Below, one piece after another: positions 7,321 through 17,155 of a stretch of DNA of 46,456 nucleotides. The stretch is from CAZCDS01 sp964497585. Its GTDB lineage: Bacteria > Desulfobacterota > Desulfomonilia > Desulfomonilales > Desulfomonilaceae. A program made the translations under genes and the position numbers. The notes below the pieces were generated by a model. It saw only the letters and a program-made list of their open reading frames with translations, had not been told where the DNA came from and did no database searches. The number at the start of each line of letters is the position of its first letter. The first letter of the stretch is position 1. The stretch lies in contig CAZCDS010000054.1 in the NCBI GenBank assembly GCA_964497585.1, forward strand, positions 1-46,456, written 5' to 3'.

Positions 7321-8037
7321 TCACCGTATGTCATATATTGTCCTCCCCCCATATGGTGGTTCGCTTATCTGTATTTCGGTCGTCTTCGTCTTCGTTGCCG
7401 CGTCGGTGTGTTCTTCCTCAGCAAGCGCCAACCGATAACGTCGGCCGTCGAACCTCCAAGTCGATCTCCCGCGGCACGTCGGGCTGAGTTCGATGCACCG
7501 GGTGCCAAATCGGAAATCGTAGTAACCATGGTTCTTCGTCTCCAGAATGGAAATATCCTGATATGTTGTGACGCTAAGAATGGATCGCCAGATATTGTCT
7601 TTGTTCTTCGCAAGAACTTCAAAGGCGCAGCCTCTCGATCCGCACCACCCTGCGTGCTCAACGAATCCGAGGATCTCAGCCCTGCCGTCCCCATTCAAGT
7701 CTTCCAAAGCTATGCCAATGTCGGCTTTCCGTCCCGTAACATCCTCCATCTCAGATATGTTCAGAATCCTTCGCACAATCTCACGTTGCCTTCCATATTT
7801 CCCGGAGAAGACGAACTCCACCGGCTTCTCACTCGCGTCAAGAATCGATTGAATGGCTCGTGCATTCGGAGCGTCTCCGGCCGCTGTTGACGAGGAATTA
7901 TGAGCGAGCACGCTGAAGAGGACGAGAGAAGCCAGTAGTCCAGGGCGCCAGAGCAGTCGTGCACAATGTCCGAAGAGGATTCCGCATCGCGGGACAATAC
8001 CCAGCGATCCCACCAGGTTGCGACATACGATGCCCAT
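7321..8037 (-). CDS. Secreted protein with a DLNGDG motif
   Basis: A 238-residue protein with a hydrophobic segment near residues 36-50 (LLASLVLFSVLAHNSSSTAAG), read as a late signal peptide or anchor. The segment GIALEDLNGDGRAEILGFVEH is a calcium-binding-like DxNxDG loop of the type found in FG-GAP and dockerin domains, followed by CGSRGCAFEVL. This points to an extracytoplasmic domain. The start is uncertain: 8037 follows AAGGG, while 8061 overlaps the upstream ankyrin stop without a ribosome-binding site. The gene follows the ankyrin gene directly and is probably cotranscribed with it. Confidence 0.65.
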   Translation of the reverse strand: MGIVCRNLVGSLGIVPRCGILFGHCARLLWRPGLLASLVLFSVLAHNSSSTAAGDAPNARAIQSILDASEKPVEFVFSGKYGRQREIVRRILNISEMEDVTGRKADIGIALEDLNGDGRAEILGFVEHAGWCGSRGCAFEVLAKNKDNIWRSILSVTTYQDISILETKNHGYYDFRFGTRCIELSPTCRGRSTWRFDGRRYRLALAEEEHTDAATKTKTTEIQISEPPYGGRTIYDIR

Positions 8038-8041
8038 CGTG

Positions 8042-9826
8042 CTATTCCCTTGCCCCTGCATTTCTTAGCAGGTCGGCTACTCTGTGGTGTTGCTTCGCCT
8101 TGGCGTATTTCAGCGCACTCCACCCCCGATCATTCCTTGCATGACGTTCTGCTCCAGCCCTAAGGAGGGCGGACACCATGTGTGTGTCCCCTTTGAAGGA
8201 CGCCCACATAAGGGGTGTCCAGCCGTGGCTGGTCGCCTGATCGGGGTCAGCTCCATTGTTCAACAGCAGTTGCATCGTGTTAGCGTGTCCCTTAAACACT
8301 GCCCACATCAACGCAGTCCAGCCGTACATTGATCTAGACTTAAGATCGGCGCCGCGCTCCATAAGCAGTTGCAGCACGTGTGCGTTACCGTTCCCGGCCG
8401 CCACCATGAGAGCCGTCAGGCCCCAGCAGTCCTGGACGTTGACCTTGCAGCGGTTGTCGAGAAGCAGCCTTATTACCTTGTTGTGGCCTCTGTCCGCCGC
8501 TAGTATCAGCGCAGTCAGGCCGCACTGATCTCTCGAATTGACATCGACTCCGCGATCGAGAAGTAGCCTCACGACGTCTGCATGGCCTCGTGCAGCCCCA
8601 CACATGAGAGCAGTTATTCGCTGCCAGCTCCCGGTCCCCTGACCAACTCCTGTATTAAGAAGCAGTCTGAGAACGTCCGTATGGCCCCGTGCGGCTGCCA
8701 GAGTGAGGGCTGTCTGGTCGAACTTGTCACGGACATTTACGGCTGCACCTTTGTCAATGAGTAATTTCATAACCGGGAGATTTCCCCGAATACCAGCCTC
8801 CATGAGGACCGTGGCGCCTCGAAAGTCCCGGGCATTCATGTCGGCGCCTTTATCGATGAGGTATTTCACAACAGGGAGATTTCCCGAAACCGCTGCCTGC
8901 ATGAGGACCGTGGCGCCTTGCCAGTCCCTGGCATTCACGTCCGCGCCCTTGTCGATGAGGTATTTCACGATTTCCAGGTTCTTGCTCCTGGCGGCCGCCA
9001 TGAGAGCCGTGATCCCGACACCGGTCTTGGCGTTCACGTCCGCGCCTTGGCCCGTCAAGCTCTTGACCGATCCCAGATCTCCACGGGCAGCGGCTTCCCT
9101 GAGTTGCTTGTCCAAAACATCGGTAACATTCGGTGGCGATTGGGGGAGGGTTTGAGACTGTTGCTTGAGGATCTTGGTACGCGGCTTCTTCCGAGACTTC
9201 TTCGCGGCGGGGTGCGCTTTGGTTGCTTTCCACGGGGGTGCCGCTCTCGACTTCGAACCTAGCGCCACTTTGTACGGGAGACGATAAGTCTCTCGCACTT
9301 TGTTTGCCTCATAGACCCGGATCACGATCTCCTTGCCGTCCAGTTTCTTGAGCGATGCCGGATCCGACCGAGGGATCGATACGATGATGATCCCAGTTCT
9401 TGGCGGCACAACGAATCGCTCCCACTTCTCACGGGGGACATTGGTTAGTTCGGGTATGCGAACGCCTTTGGTTTGGCCGGGTATGCGAACGAGTTGAACG
9501 TACCGGAGGCCCACCCGGGGCAGCTCTATGCCCAATGTCCGATCAAGCCCTGACGTGTAGTCAATCGTGACTATTTCTCCGCGGCTGAGGTTGTCGTCGT
9601 GGAATACTACTGAACTCTTGTCAATCTTGAGGGAGGCCTTTGCTTGAGAAACCTCTGACGAGGAACGGGAGCTTTTGTCTGCAGCTTGTGTCTGGTGCTG
9701 CTCCGGGGATTGAGTCCCTCCTCCTTGGAGGACCGTGGGAAGCAGCAGGAGAACCACTGCCAAGCCCCCGAGCGTCCTCGCCAAGATCAGAATACGCCTG
9801 GTTTTGTTGACGTTACCCCGGATCAT
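8042..9826 (-). CDS. Membrane-anchored ankyrin-repeat protein
   Basis: A 594-residue protein. The ATG at 9826 follows GAGAGGA at good spacing; an upstream ATG at 9868 has no such site. Residues 12-34 (ILILARTLGGLAVVLLLLP) are a signal or anchor. Residues 60-190 form a beta-rich domain of unknown family. A Lys/Pro-rich linker follows (SRKKPRTKILKQQ), then eleven ankyrin repeats to the C-terminus, with strict GADVNAR, GWTALMWAV and LLIDKGA signatures. It is inferred to be a periplasm-facing binding protein. With the following gene it mirrors the layout at 397-2604. Confidence 0.86.
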   Translation of the reverse strand: MIRGNVNKTRRILILARTLGGLAVVLLLLPTVLQGGGTQSPEQHQTQAADKSSRSSSEVSQAKASLKIDKSSVVFHDDNLSRGEIVTIDYTSGLDRTLGIELPRVGLRYVQLVRIPGQTKGVRIPELTNVPREKWERFVVPPRTGIIIVSIPRSDPASLKKLDGKEIVIRVYEANKVRETYRLPYKVALGSKSRAAPPWKATKAHPAAKKSRKKPRTKILKQQSQTLPQSPPNVTDVLDKQLREAAARGDLGSVKSLTGQGADVNAKTGVGITALMAAARSKNLEIVKYLIDKGADVNARDWQGATVLMQAAVSGNLPVVKYLIDKGADMNARDFRGATVLMEAGIRGNLPVMKLLIDKGAAVNVRDKFDQTALTLAAARGHTDVLRLLLNTGVGQGTGSWQRITALMCGAARGHADVVRLLLDRGVDVNSRDQCGLTALILAADRGHNKVIRLLLDNRCKVNVQDCWGLTALMVAAGNGNAHVLQLLMERGADLKSRSMYGWTALMWAVFKGHANTMQLLLNNGADPDQATSHGWTPLMWASFKGDTHMVSALLRAGAERHARNDRGWSALKYAKAKQHHRVADLLRNAGARE

Positions 9827-10345
9827 CGGATTTCCTCTCCCAAGGGTCCTGCCATCTTCGTGGTTCATTCGCCTAACGCCTCAGCGTAAAGAAGACCCTG
9901 CAACCAAGGCACAAAGGCACTGAGCATTCCTCCTCTGCCATCTGGCTGCGCCCCTACCAACCGGGACTGAACCCACGACATCACGGTTCCCTGCCGCTTA
10001 CCGGTCGTCCCGTTATCCGCTCATCCCGTTGGCATCTGCCTGACCCAAGACTTATGGCTCGCCCCCGTGGGCCGTCCTCAAGAGGTTTCGAATTGCGGGT
10101 ACAGAATTCCGGAATTCCGCGGAATTCTACCCGGAATTCCTTCGTGCATCCATGATCTCCTTGCCCTGATATCCGGTCCCTTTCTCGGCCACAAATTCCT
10201 CAAGGGCCGGAGACCACTCCTTTCTCGCTGCTATCTGCCCGATTTCACGTGATCCAGCTCTGACCAGAAATCGGGGCAACCCCCAAAAAGGTGTCCGGAA
10301 AGGTCGTCGGCCTGTCCCGGTGGACCGTTACCATCGCTCTTATCT
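9827..10345. other. Gene-free stretch with clustered GAATTC sites
   Basis: No frame here has a ribosome-binding site or a recognisable domain. Within 10104-10140 the hexamer GAATTC occurs four times, at spacings of 8, 10 and 12 bases. Part of this resembles the AATTCCGG edge of the RAYT-associated repeats near 36280 and 40052, so it may be a decayed repeat end. Confidence 0.4.
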
Positions 10346-10825
10346 TCACGGGTTGCGTACTGGGAACGAAAAGTGTGACTGTACAAGAAGCCATTTCCCT
10401 TTTCGCTTCTCCAATACGCCTGTCCAATTAATGCGAAGCTTCCTCTGCCGATCTGTTTTCGTCGTGCTGACCACGCGAGCTTGGGTTGCAAACCATGCTA
10501 CATCGCCTTTGGCGCCTATGGAAGTCCCTGTGAGCTTGATGGTCTCGGACTGGTATTGTGAAATCTGGCTTTCGTACGCTTTCTTGATCGCGGCCGGACC
10601 AACCCAGCGGTCATCAGGTCCATTACCGAGCATGACCACAGAAGCGTCCGGGGCCAGCATCCCCACGAGTGCCTTGAGGTCCCGATCGGCAAATGCTTGC
10701 ATTTGACGGTCCAGGAAATGCTTGACCTCCTTCGCCTTCTGGGGGTCGATTCCGCTTTCACCGGCAAACGCGCTCAGGCTGAGACAGAGCGCCAAGGATA
10801 CTGCGATCAACATGCTTCTTGCCAT
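10346..10825 (-). CDS. Secreted NTF2/SnoaL-like protein
   Basis: A 159-residue protein with a clear signal peptide (MARSMLIAVSLALCLSLSAFA). The start at 10825 follows a strong AAGGAGGG site. The mature domain has the NTF2-like (SnoaL_3/DUF4440) layout: a long helix VKHFLDRQMQAFADRDLKAL, then MLAPDASVVMLGNG, WVGPAAIKKAY, and beta-strands ending GKWLLVQSHFSFP. Such alpha+beta barrels bind small ligands or act as isomerase-like enzymes; several periplasmic ones have no known role. It is a single gene with no obvious operon partner. Confidence 0.8.
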   Translation of the reverse strand: MARSMLIAVSLALCLSLSAFAGESGIDPQKAKEVKHFLDRQMQAFADRDLKALVGMLAPDASVVMLGNGPDDRWVGPAAIKKAYESQISQYQSETIKLTGTSIGAKGDVAWFATQARVVSTTKTDRQRKLRINWTGVLEKRKGKWLLVQSHFSFPVRNP

Positions 10826-11244
10826 GATGCCCTCCTTCCCTCTCAGGTTTCCCGTGGTGCGGTTGATTGTCAAGTATTGTTTGGCTGATCGCCGCGAGGC
10901 GCCCAGCTTGACGAGGGCACTCGTAGAAAGGTAATCTCAGAAGAAGTATTCTTTTCGGCAACGGGACGACGATTCTTCTGGTGGTGGTCTTGCGAGCCGA
11001 GATACGGGACCTTTCTCCAACTCGGACACCGTACCTCGGTCCTTCATTGTTCCTAACACCCCAGAATGGGCGAGGTCGAAGCATGATTCAGGGTGACACG
11101 TGATCCTGTTGTGGTTTGCCGTACCCCTGTACTTCTGGCGAGGGCAGAGGAGAAGAGGGGCGGATTGGACAGCCATCCCCCACATGTTCTCCGCCTGCAC
11201 AGTCAGCAATAGCGGGTTTTTCTCGAATAGGCCTTGGTTCGATT
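10826..11244. other. Divergent intergenic region
   Basis: About 420 bp between the minus-strand NTF2-like gene and the plus-strand barrel gene. It should hold both promoters, but I see no convincing -35/-10 pair, operator or stable hairpin. Confidence 0.4.
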
Positions 11245-13053
11245 ATGAATAGACGGAAACTATGCGTTTGGCTCGCGCTCGGGATGATTGCTCTCTCGGT
11301 TCCCGTCTCGGGCTGGGAGATGAAGCTGGAGGGCGAATGGGAATGGCGCTTCCGGTACTGGACGAGAACCGGTACCAACGACATCTTTGGATCAATGGAT
11401 TCCACCTTTGTGAATCTCGGGGTGAACCACCTTAATACGTGGCCCAACGACCAAACGCACAAAGAGGGATGGGCAGTCAATCCAGCACCCGCGGGTACTG
11501 CGGCCCAGGGCAGATTCGGTGTGGTTGCCGGAGAGAACAACTGGGGATCGGACGCCAGCATTGTTGACTTGAGATTCACGCTGTACCCGATCATAAAGGT
11601 GAACGATGCGATAACCTTCAGCGCCGGAGTCAACGTAACCTCGCTGGGACTTTGGTCAGGCGGTCAACCCCTCGACATTCTCGGGAACAGGGGGTACGTC
11701 AACTCGCTCTACGTTCCGCTCGGAAGCAGACCCGCAGCCGTTGACGTTCCCAACACTGCGGTGACCTTGCAGTGGCTCAAGGCCGTTTTCAGGACCCCAA
11801 TCGTCGACCTGAGTGTTGGGTACAAGACAAGCCGCATGGGCATGGGCCTGTGGAAACATGAGGAAAACCGGGCGTCGGCCGCCTTCGCTGCGAGGATTGG
11901 CCATGGGCCCTTGAGGATCGGGTTCAGTTCGTACTTCTCTCGCCGCAATTCGGACTGGCGAGCTTCCACTGGAATCAACACCGGCCCCAGAGCTCAGATG
12001 CGCAAAGAACTCGTACGCATCTATGTGCCGGGGCTGAGAGGAAGTGTCGAATACCGGAACGCATCGTTGGAGGTCGTCTGTGGGTCCGATGTCTATACCC
12101 TCGCGCAGACTCCCAATACCACTGCGCGCTACACAGATATCAACCACCCGGGAGTACCGACCAGGGCGGACCTGCTCCGCTATCGATTTCACCTCTCTTC
12201 AAGGTACTTTAACGGCAGCTTCTTCTGGAACTGGGAAGTGGACTCCTTCAATCGCCTTCGTTCAGGAAGGGCCACGGCAAATAATGCGGGTACGCTGGTC
12301 AATGAAGGAAGAGACGTTCGTGCCTTGCTCGCCGGCATTGAGACAGGAATGCTTTTCGGTCCCAACAGGTTCAGCGTCAACTGTGTGTACGCATCGGGTG
12401 ACAACCCCAGCACGCGGGTGGATAACGAAGACTCTGGACGAGAGGAACCGGGAGTCAACGACGGGTACATGCGGCACTGGGGCTATCTTATGTATCACAT
12501 GTACGGCACGGGAACGAACTTCGGAGCGAACGGTTACGGCTTCCCCTCGGACTTTCATCACTTCGGTTTACGACTCGACCGCTCAGTGGCTGCCAACCTC
12601 AACGTCTGGGCTCTTGTGGCCTATGCGCTGCGCGATCAACCCAACTCGTACGTTCTCGGCGGAGATTGGGCGTACGGGCTGAGAAAATTCACGAACGACG
12701 AACTGCTTGAGACTGTTCCTGGCAGTAGCCTCAATGACAACCTGCCCAATCCGGTGCCGGATCATGCACGGGAAATCGGGTGGGAGGTTGATTTCGGTTT
12801 GGACTGGCAGATCCTGGAAAACCTGACATGGAGAACCACCGTCGCCTACTGGAAGCCAGGTAACTGGTGGAGCTACGCATATCCCAATACCGCTCATCTT
12901 TTCCGTGTGAACAACGGAGTAGCGCCGAACGCCAACTCGGGGAACAGCTACATAAATACCGACCCGAACGCGGAAAACGCGGCAACATTCGGCCCTGGAC
13001 GAGATATAGCGCCTCTCTTCGCCATCGAAACGAACCTTTTCGTACAATTCTAA
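11245..13053 (+). CDS. Outer-membrane beta-barrel protein
   Basis: A 602-residue protein with a signal peptide (MNRRKLCVWLALGMIALSVPVSG) and a mature part of alternating amphipathic strands rich in Trp, Tyr and Asn (EWEWRFRYW, FFWNWEVDSFNRL, WEVDFGLDWQIL). It ends in phenylalanine (FVQF), the usual C-terminal signal for BAM insertion into the outer membrane. The size suggests a large porin or export barrel of the alginate-export/DUF1302 type, but no specific family motif was recognised. The ATG at 11245 was preferred because it puts the signal peptide first; the ribosome-binding site is weak. No operon partner is evident. Confidence 0.75.
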   Translation: MNRRKLCVWLALGMIALSVPVSGWEMKLEGEWEWRFRYWTRTGTNDIFGSMDSTFVNLGVNHLNTWPNDQTHKEGWAVNPAPAGTAAQGRFGVVAGENNWGSDASIVDLRFTLYPIIKVNDAITFSAGVNVTSLGLWSGGQPLDILGNRGYVNSLYVPLGSRPAAVDVPNTAVTLQWLKAVFRTPIVDLSVGYKTSRMGMGLWKHEENRASAAFAARIGHGPLRIGFSSYFSRRNSDWRASTGINTGPRAQMRKELVRIYVPGLRGSVEYRNASLEVVCGSDVYTLAQTPNTTARYTDINHPGVPTRADLLRYRFHLSSRYFNGSFFWNWEVDSFNRLRSGRATANNAGTLVNEGRDVRALLAGIETGMLFGPNRFSVNCVYASGDNPSTRVDNEDSGREEPGVNDGYMRHWGYLMYHMYGTGTNFGANGYGFPSDFHHFGLRLDRSVAANLNVWALVAYALRDQPNSYVLGGDWAYGLRKFTNDELLETVPGSSLNDNLPNPVPDHAREIGWEVDFGLDWQILENLTWRTTVAYWKPGNWWSYAYPNTAHLFRVNNGVAPNANSGNSYINTDPNAENAATFGPGRDIAPLFAIETNLFVQF

Positions 13054-13298
13054 TGCACTTCGAGGAATATTCACGAGTACAGGATTCTCGCCGGAATGAT
13101 TCCATCCTCAGCCACCCTGATGGAGGGAGAACGGGGTCTTTTCAACTGCGAGAGATTACATGAGGCTTCTTGGCGGAATCAAGCCTGCTTCCAAGACCTG
13201 CCATCGACCGACGGTACGATTTAGGCCGATTGATCCAAAAGGTGGCGAATGGAATCAGCCGACCATGGGCCTGTACGTGTTGCATGAGCTATCGCTAT

Positions 13299-13450
13299 CG
13301 GGCCGTGTTTGGGTGAAGGCACAGGCTCAAGATTCTGTTAAACCTGGGAGTCACGGGAGGGGGTACGTTCACGTTCTGGGAAAAGAGCCGCTGATCCGGC
13401 ACAAATGTGGGAATCGGGGTCGCTGGACCATTTTCAGAAGTGCGGAGACG
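13299..13450 (+). pseudogene. Transposon-end relic, copy A
   Basis: This block matches 33740-33890: the codons YRAVFG and a stop (TGA at 13314-13316), then about 130 bp of shared downstream sequence including TTCTGGGAAAAGAG. In the other copy the preceding frame reads as the C-terminus of a DDE transposase. Here only the last codons and the flank survive. Confidence 0.45.
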
Positions 13451-13527
13451 TAAAGACATGAAAGGACTCATGAGCGCACATGCAACCAGGTACAAGGGCT
13501 AAGGGAAGCGGTTCGGCAAGGGGTCGG

Positions 13528-14751
13528 TCAGTTCGCGGAGTTCGTTTGACCGGCATTGTCCTTGATCTCTTCAATGAGTTGTCCCAGCGTCAAAGCTGCA
13601 GTTAGGACTACGTCGATCCCGAGGGCCTCCAATGAGTAGCCTGCACCTTTGCCACCCAGGTCAGTCCGTGTGAACACTTCATCGACGTCTTCGTCCCGAA
13701 GCATTTCAGCTACTTTGACTCCTTTCCGGCGCTTCAGTTCGCGGTATGGATTGACGAGGAACCTGTCGAGCCGGACTTTACCGTCACGAATGTCTCGCAG
13801 GATAATTGCAAATTGAGTCGCCTCACCAAAGTGATTCGAAATGTGGCTTTCCAGGTCGGCCAGCCCGTCGCCACGCACATCCACCGGAGTCGCGATGCGG
13901 GTAATATTCTTCTGTATCGGTTCGTAATGAACAAGCAGCTTGTCAATATTCGGATTCCAGTCGAGGATTTCCTCTTCCAGGTGAGATATGAGATCGTGGG
14001 CGGTCTTGAGGCGCCTGACGTCAAGACTGACGGTTATTTCGACGAATTTGTACCTGCCGGAACTGCGGCCGCCGATGGACCGAATCTCCACGACGTCCGG
14101 ATGGCTTTCCACGATCATCCGTATGCCGTCCAATGTCTTGTAATCCAGCGTCGCATCGAGCAGTACTTTGACTGCATCGACGAGTATCTCGAATCCCATC
14201 TTGGCCACCAGTAGGGCCACAAAGACTGCAACGTAGCGATCGACGACAATGCCGAATGCGGCTCCCACTACGGATGCGAGAATTACCAACGTGGAAAGCA
14301 GATCCGTCGACACGTGTTTGGCGTCGGCAACAAGGCTCGGTGAACCGATTTCGAGGCCGACCTTCAATTCGTAACGTGAAAAGAGAAACGCTCCTCCAAT
14401 GATCGTCAAGAGACCGGCAGCCACAATGGGAACGTGCTGAAGTACGCCCGCAGCTTTCCCGTGCCAGGCCTCCATTGTGATCTCATAGGCCGCAAAGAAG
14501 ATGAAAAACGAAGAAATCAGCGCGACCAGGTTCTCGACCTTATACAGTCCTTCAGGAAAGGTTTTGGTTCTGCGATCGGCGATGAGAATACCGACAAAGA
14601 TAGTCAACGCCGAAATAACGTCAGCCAACGAGTGTATGGCGTCCGCCTTGAGCGCAAGGCTACCGGATATATGTCCCAACCCGTACTTCATTCCCATGAA
14701 GCCGAGGTTGAGGATGCTCGAATAGATCGCAACGCGCGCGTGGCCTGTCAT
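13528..14751 (-). CDS. CDF metal transporter with NifX-like C-terminal domain
   Basis: A 407-residue cation diffusion facilitator. The N-terminal half (1-200) has about six membrane segments and both CDF metal sites: D37/H40/D44 in DAIHSLAD and D143/H146/D150 in DAKHVSTD. These export Zn, Fe, Mn or similar divalent ions in exchange for protons. A cytoplasmic CDF dimerisation domain follows (VVEIRSIGGR, KFVEITVSLDV). The last 100 residues (FGEATQFAIILRDIRDG, ending GYSLEALGIDVVLT) resemble the NifX/NafY dinitrogenase iron-molybdenum cofactor-binding domain. Fusions of this kind suggest a link to a bound metal or cofactor. It lies seven bases beyond a zinc-ribbon gene and is probably cotranscribed with it. 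Confidence 0.87.
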   Translation of the reverse strand: MTGHARVAIYSSILNLGFMGMKYGLGHISGSLALKADAIHSLADVISALTIFVGILIADRRTKTFPEGLYKVENLVALISSFFIFFAAYEITMEAWHGKAAGVLQHVPIVAAGLLTIIGGAFLFSRYELKVGLEIGSPSLVADAKHVSTDLLSTLVILASVVGAAFGIVVDRYVAVFVALLVAKMGFEILVDAVKVLLDATLDYKTLDGIRMIVESHPDVVEIRSIGGRSSGRYKFVEITVSLDVRRLKTAHDLISHLEEEILDWNPNIDKLLVHYEPIQKNITRIATPVDVRGDGLADLESHISNHFGEATQFAIILRDIRDGKVRLDRFLVNPYRELKRRKGVKVAEMLRDEDVDEVFTRTDLGGKGAGYSLEALGIDVVLTAALTLGQLIEEIKDNAGQTNSAN

Positions 14752-14758
14752 GGACTCG

Positions 14759-14950
14759 CTACTCCTCCGTATGTCCCTTTCGCATTGCGAATCGCCGCCT
14801 TCGCCCCCTTGGGAATTGCCCGGGATTCGTTCGACGGATGTTCATGCTCCCGCATCTCGGGCAGACGAGCTGTCGTCCGGAACCGAATGGAGCTTCCCAC
14901 GCATGGTCACATTTGAAACAGCGAAATTTCCGTACGGGCGCGTCATTCAT
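14759..14950 (-). CDS. Small zinc-ribbon protein
   Basis: A 63-residue protein with two CxxC pairs (FRCFKCDHAW and VCPRCGSMNI) that should bind one zinc ion as a rubredoxin-like knuckle, followed by an Arg-rich tail (RRTNPGQFPRGRRRRF). The ATG at 14950 follows AGGAG at nine bases. The stop is seven bases before the CDF start. Small zinc ribbons near NifX-type proteins are seen in anaerobes; a role in metal handling or nucleic-acid binding is only inferred. Confidence 0.72.
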   Translation of the reverse strand: MNDAPVRKFRCFKCDHAWEAPFGSGRQLVCPRCGSMNIRRTNPGQFPRGRRRRFAMRKGHTEE

Positions 14951-17155
14951 CTCACAATACTCCTGCTCCCAAATTATGCAGTGCGCTACCATCTCGCCTG
15001 GGTTCTGGGTCCTGATCGGTCATTGGATGGCCCCTCCAACCACAGAATGGCCCCGCGTTGTCTCCGCCGGTTGCAGCGGAACTCACCGGCCTCCATATCC
15101 CTTGAGAAACGGGCTTCTGCCTGTTTCCAAGAGTAGCTCAACCCAAACAAATTAGTCAACCGGCTTGCACATCTGAGCTCGCCGACCCAATAAAGACCCA
15201 ATGAAGCCTGGCGGTGACGAGTCAAGGGAAGCGCCGGCGCGCAATGAAATCTTAAGCTCAGTTCATGACACGCGTTTCAGGCTCCAAACATCAATACCGG
15301 CCTCTAAGGTGACGACGACAGCCTTTGCGAAAATCTTCGAAATGCTCCTGCACCTTCTTGCTTGTGACCAGATCTATTTCTCAAGGAAGAGCCCGCAAAC
15401 CCATAGATATGATCTTATGACTCTAAGGGGATATGATGAAACTTGGGCAGCGTATAGAGAACCGCCTTTACCGAGGGTGAGGCGAGAGGCAAACGCAGCC
15501 AGAAATTACTATGGCACCTGAGGCGATGTATCGGGAACGCACTCGACCTGGAAGGTGATATCATTGCGAAAGCACTGATGGGTAAGATAATCGGGTTTCA
15601 CAACGAAATGTGCTTTAGAGGCTTTGATCGAGAAGCTCCCTTCTAACAGAGCGTCATAGGAGGTTGCAGCAACAAATGCGCTCCATCGGCAATGCAGCCT
15701 ATCCGTGGAGATGTACATCTTTCGCTGTACCTCTCCAGGTGATTTCCTCTAAACGCACCCGTGAATCGGTACTCAACAGCAGTTCGGTTCTCGTAGGCGG
15801 GGCATCAGTAAGGTGTTTTTCACATTTTTCTCGTTCGGCTGCTCCCCTGGCTCAATGTCCATCCGTAGACTTCAAGTACCGAAGAATTCGCAGCGGGTCA
15901 ATCTAGAACTTGAGTTTGGCCTCAGTTACAAATTGAGATAACCCTCGACTGGTACGAATGGTTCGCCGTCACTCGACCAGGAGCAGTTCCCTGCCTTCTG
16001 CCGTTATGTTGAAGAAAATAAGCTTTTGGGGAAATCGCGTCCCATGGTTTGACAAGGAAAAGAGAATATGCTTCCCCTTTTGGAGTCTTGAGAAATCTGA
16101 AATGAAGGAGAAGTCATTTCCACGAGCATACCCTGCCACTGTTTCAGAATTGCCGGGAGGGGCTATGACTATGTTCATGTGCGCTTCGAGGAAGCGCGGA
16201 CGATTTTCAGGATGGGGCGAGATCTCAGAGCGCTGGACAGTCCGGTGTCAGTATCTCTGCAAAACCACTCATTCCGATCAGCAGCCACTCACTCTCTTTT
16301 CCATGTCACGGGACTCTTCAGCGAGGATCCTCTGGCACTGCGGACGAGACCTCACCGGGGAAACCCTCGGATCTCTCGGGAGAGAAGAAGCCCAAGGGAA
16401 CTTGCTCGCTCCTGGTGAAGAATCCGGAGAATCTTCACCCCTCGGCCAGTGAAAGAGAATCACTCGCAGAGGCATTGAGCTTTAACAAGCTTTGGCTACT
16501 GCCTATTGCATGAAGGAGGATCTCCGCCTCCTTTCGGTCTGCGAGACAAGACCGTTGCCGAGGTCCACCTGGTCGGCTGGGTTTCACGGGCCGAAGTCTC
16601 GGGGGTCTGATTTCCAAAGGTTCGCCAGGAGAGCAACGGGCCCACGGGGCTAAAATCTTCGCGTACGACAACTCTCCCATCTCTGCCGGCCCGATCGAGA
16701 GGAAGCCGACGACAGGAGCAAGACCCGGCAAAGACAGGCATACGGCCCCAGAGAGGGGCTTTTCTTCCTACTCAGAGTCTACGCGCTGCATAAGAGCAGG
16801 TACCACCTGGTCGGGTGCCACACCAAATATGGAGTACCCGATTATGCGATGAACCCACCTCTATATTCTCGCGTCTTCCCCCTCCTCTAAGCCAAGAGAA
16901 AGGCCATCATTCTGGGATGTTATTCCAAGCCGGCATACGCGACAACTCATTGTGCAGGCCCCGCGGTGTTGGGCACTACCGAGGCATCCTGTCTTTTGGT
17001 CTTGTCTGGCTGGATTCTGCGGTGATATCATCTCACAGGTTATCATGAAAGACGCTCAGACTGATCCAGGGGTGAGGCGTACAAATGCCCATTTGAGGCA
17101 ATTGCCGCCTGAACAGCGGTAGTGGGCACCAGTCACCCGGTGGAGGAAGTAGGAG
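14951..17155. other. Long stretch of decayed DNA
   Basis: Some 2.2 kb without a supportable gene. Several frames of 60-160 codons exist (for example 15958-16452 on the plus strand and 15509-15718 on the minus strand), but none has a ribosome-binding site with a recognisable fold, and they overlap on both strands. A fragment of an IS200/IS605 transposase is at 16786-16860. The stretch borders a broken oxidoreductase gene, so it is probably a graveyard of inactivated genes. Confidence 0.5.
16786..16860 (+). pseudogene. IS200/IS605 TnpA fragment
   Basis: Codons read LHKSRYHLVGCHTKYGVPDY, matching the N-terminal signature of Y1 transposases (SRYHLVWCTKYR). Only about 25 residues are present; the HUH motif and catalytic tyrosine are not found downstream. 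Confidence 0.5.

Noticed and set aside
15958..16452. A 164-codon plus-strand gene in the decayed stretch
   Set aside because: No ribosome-binding site, no recognisable domain, and competing frames overlap it on the other strand.
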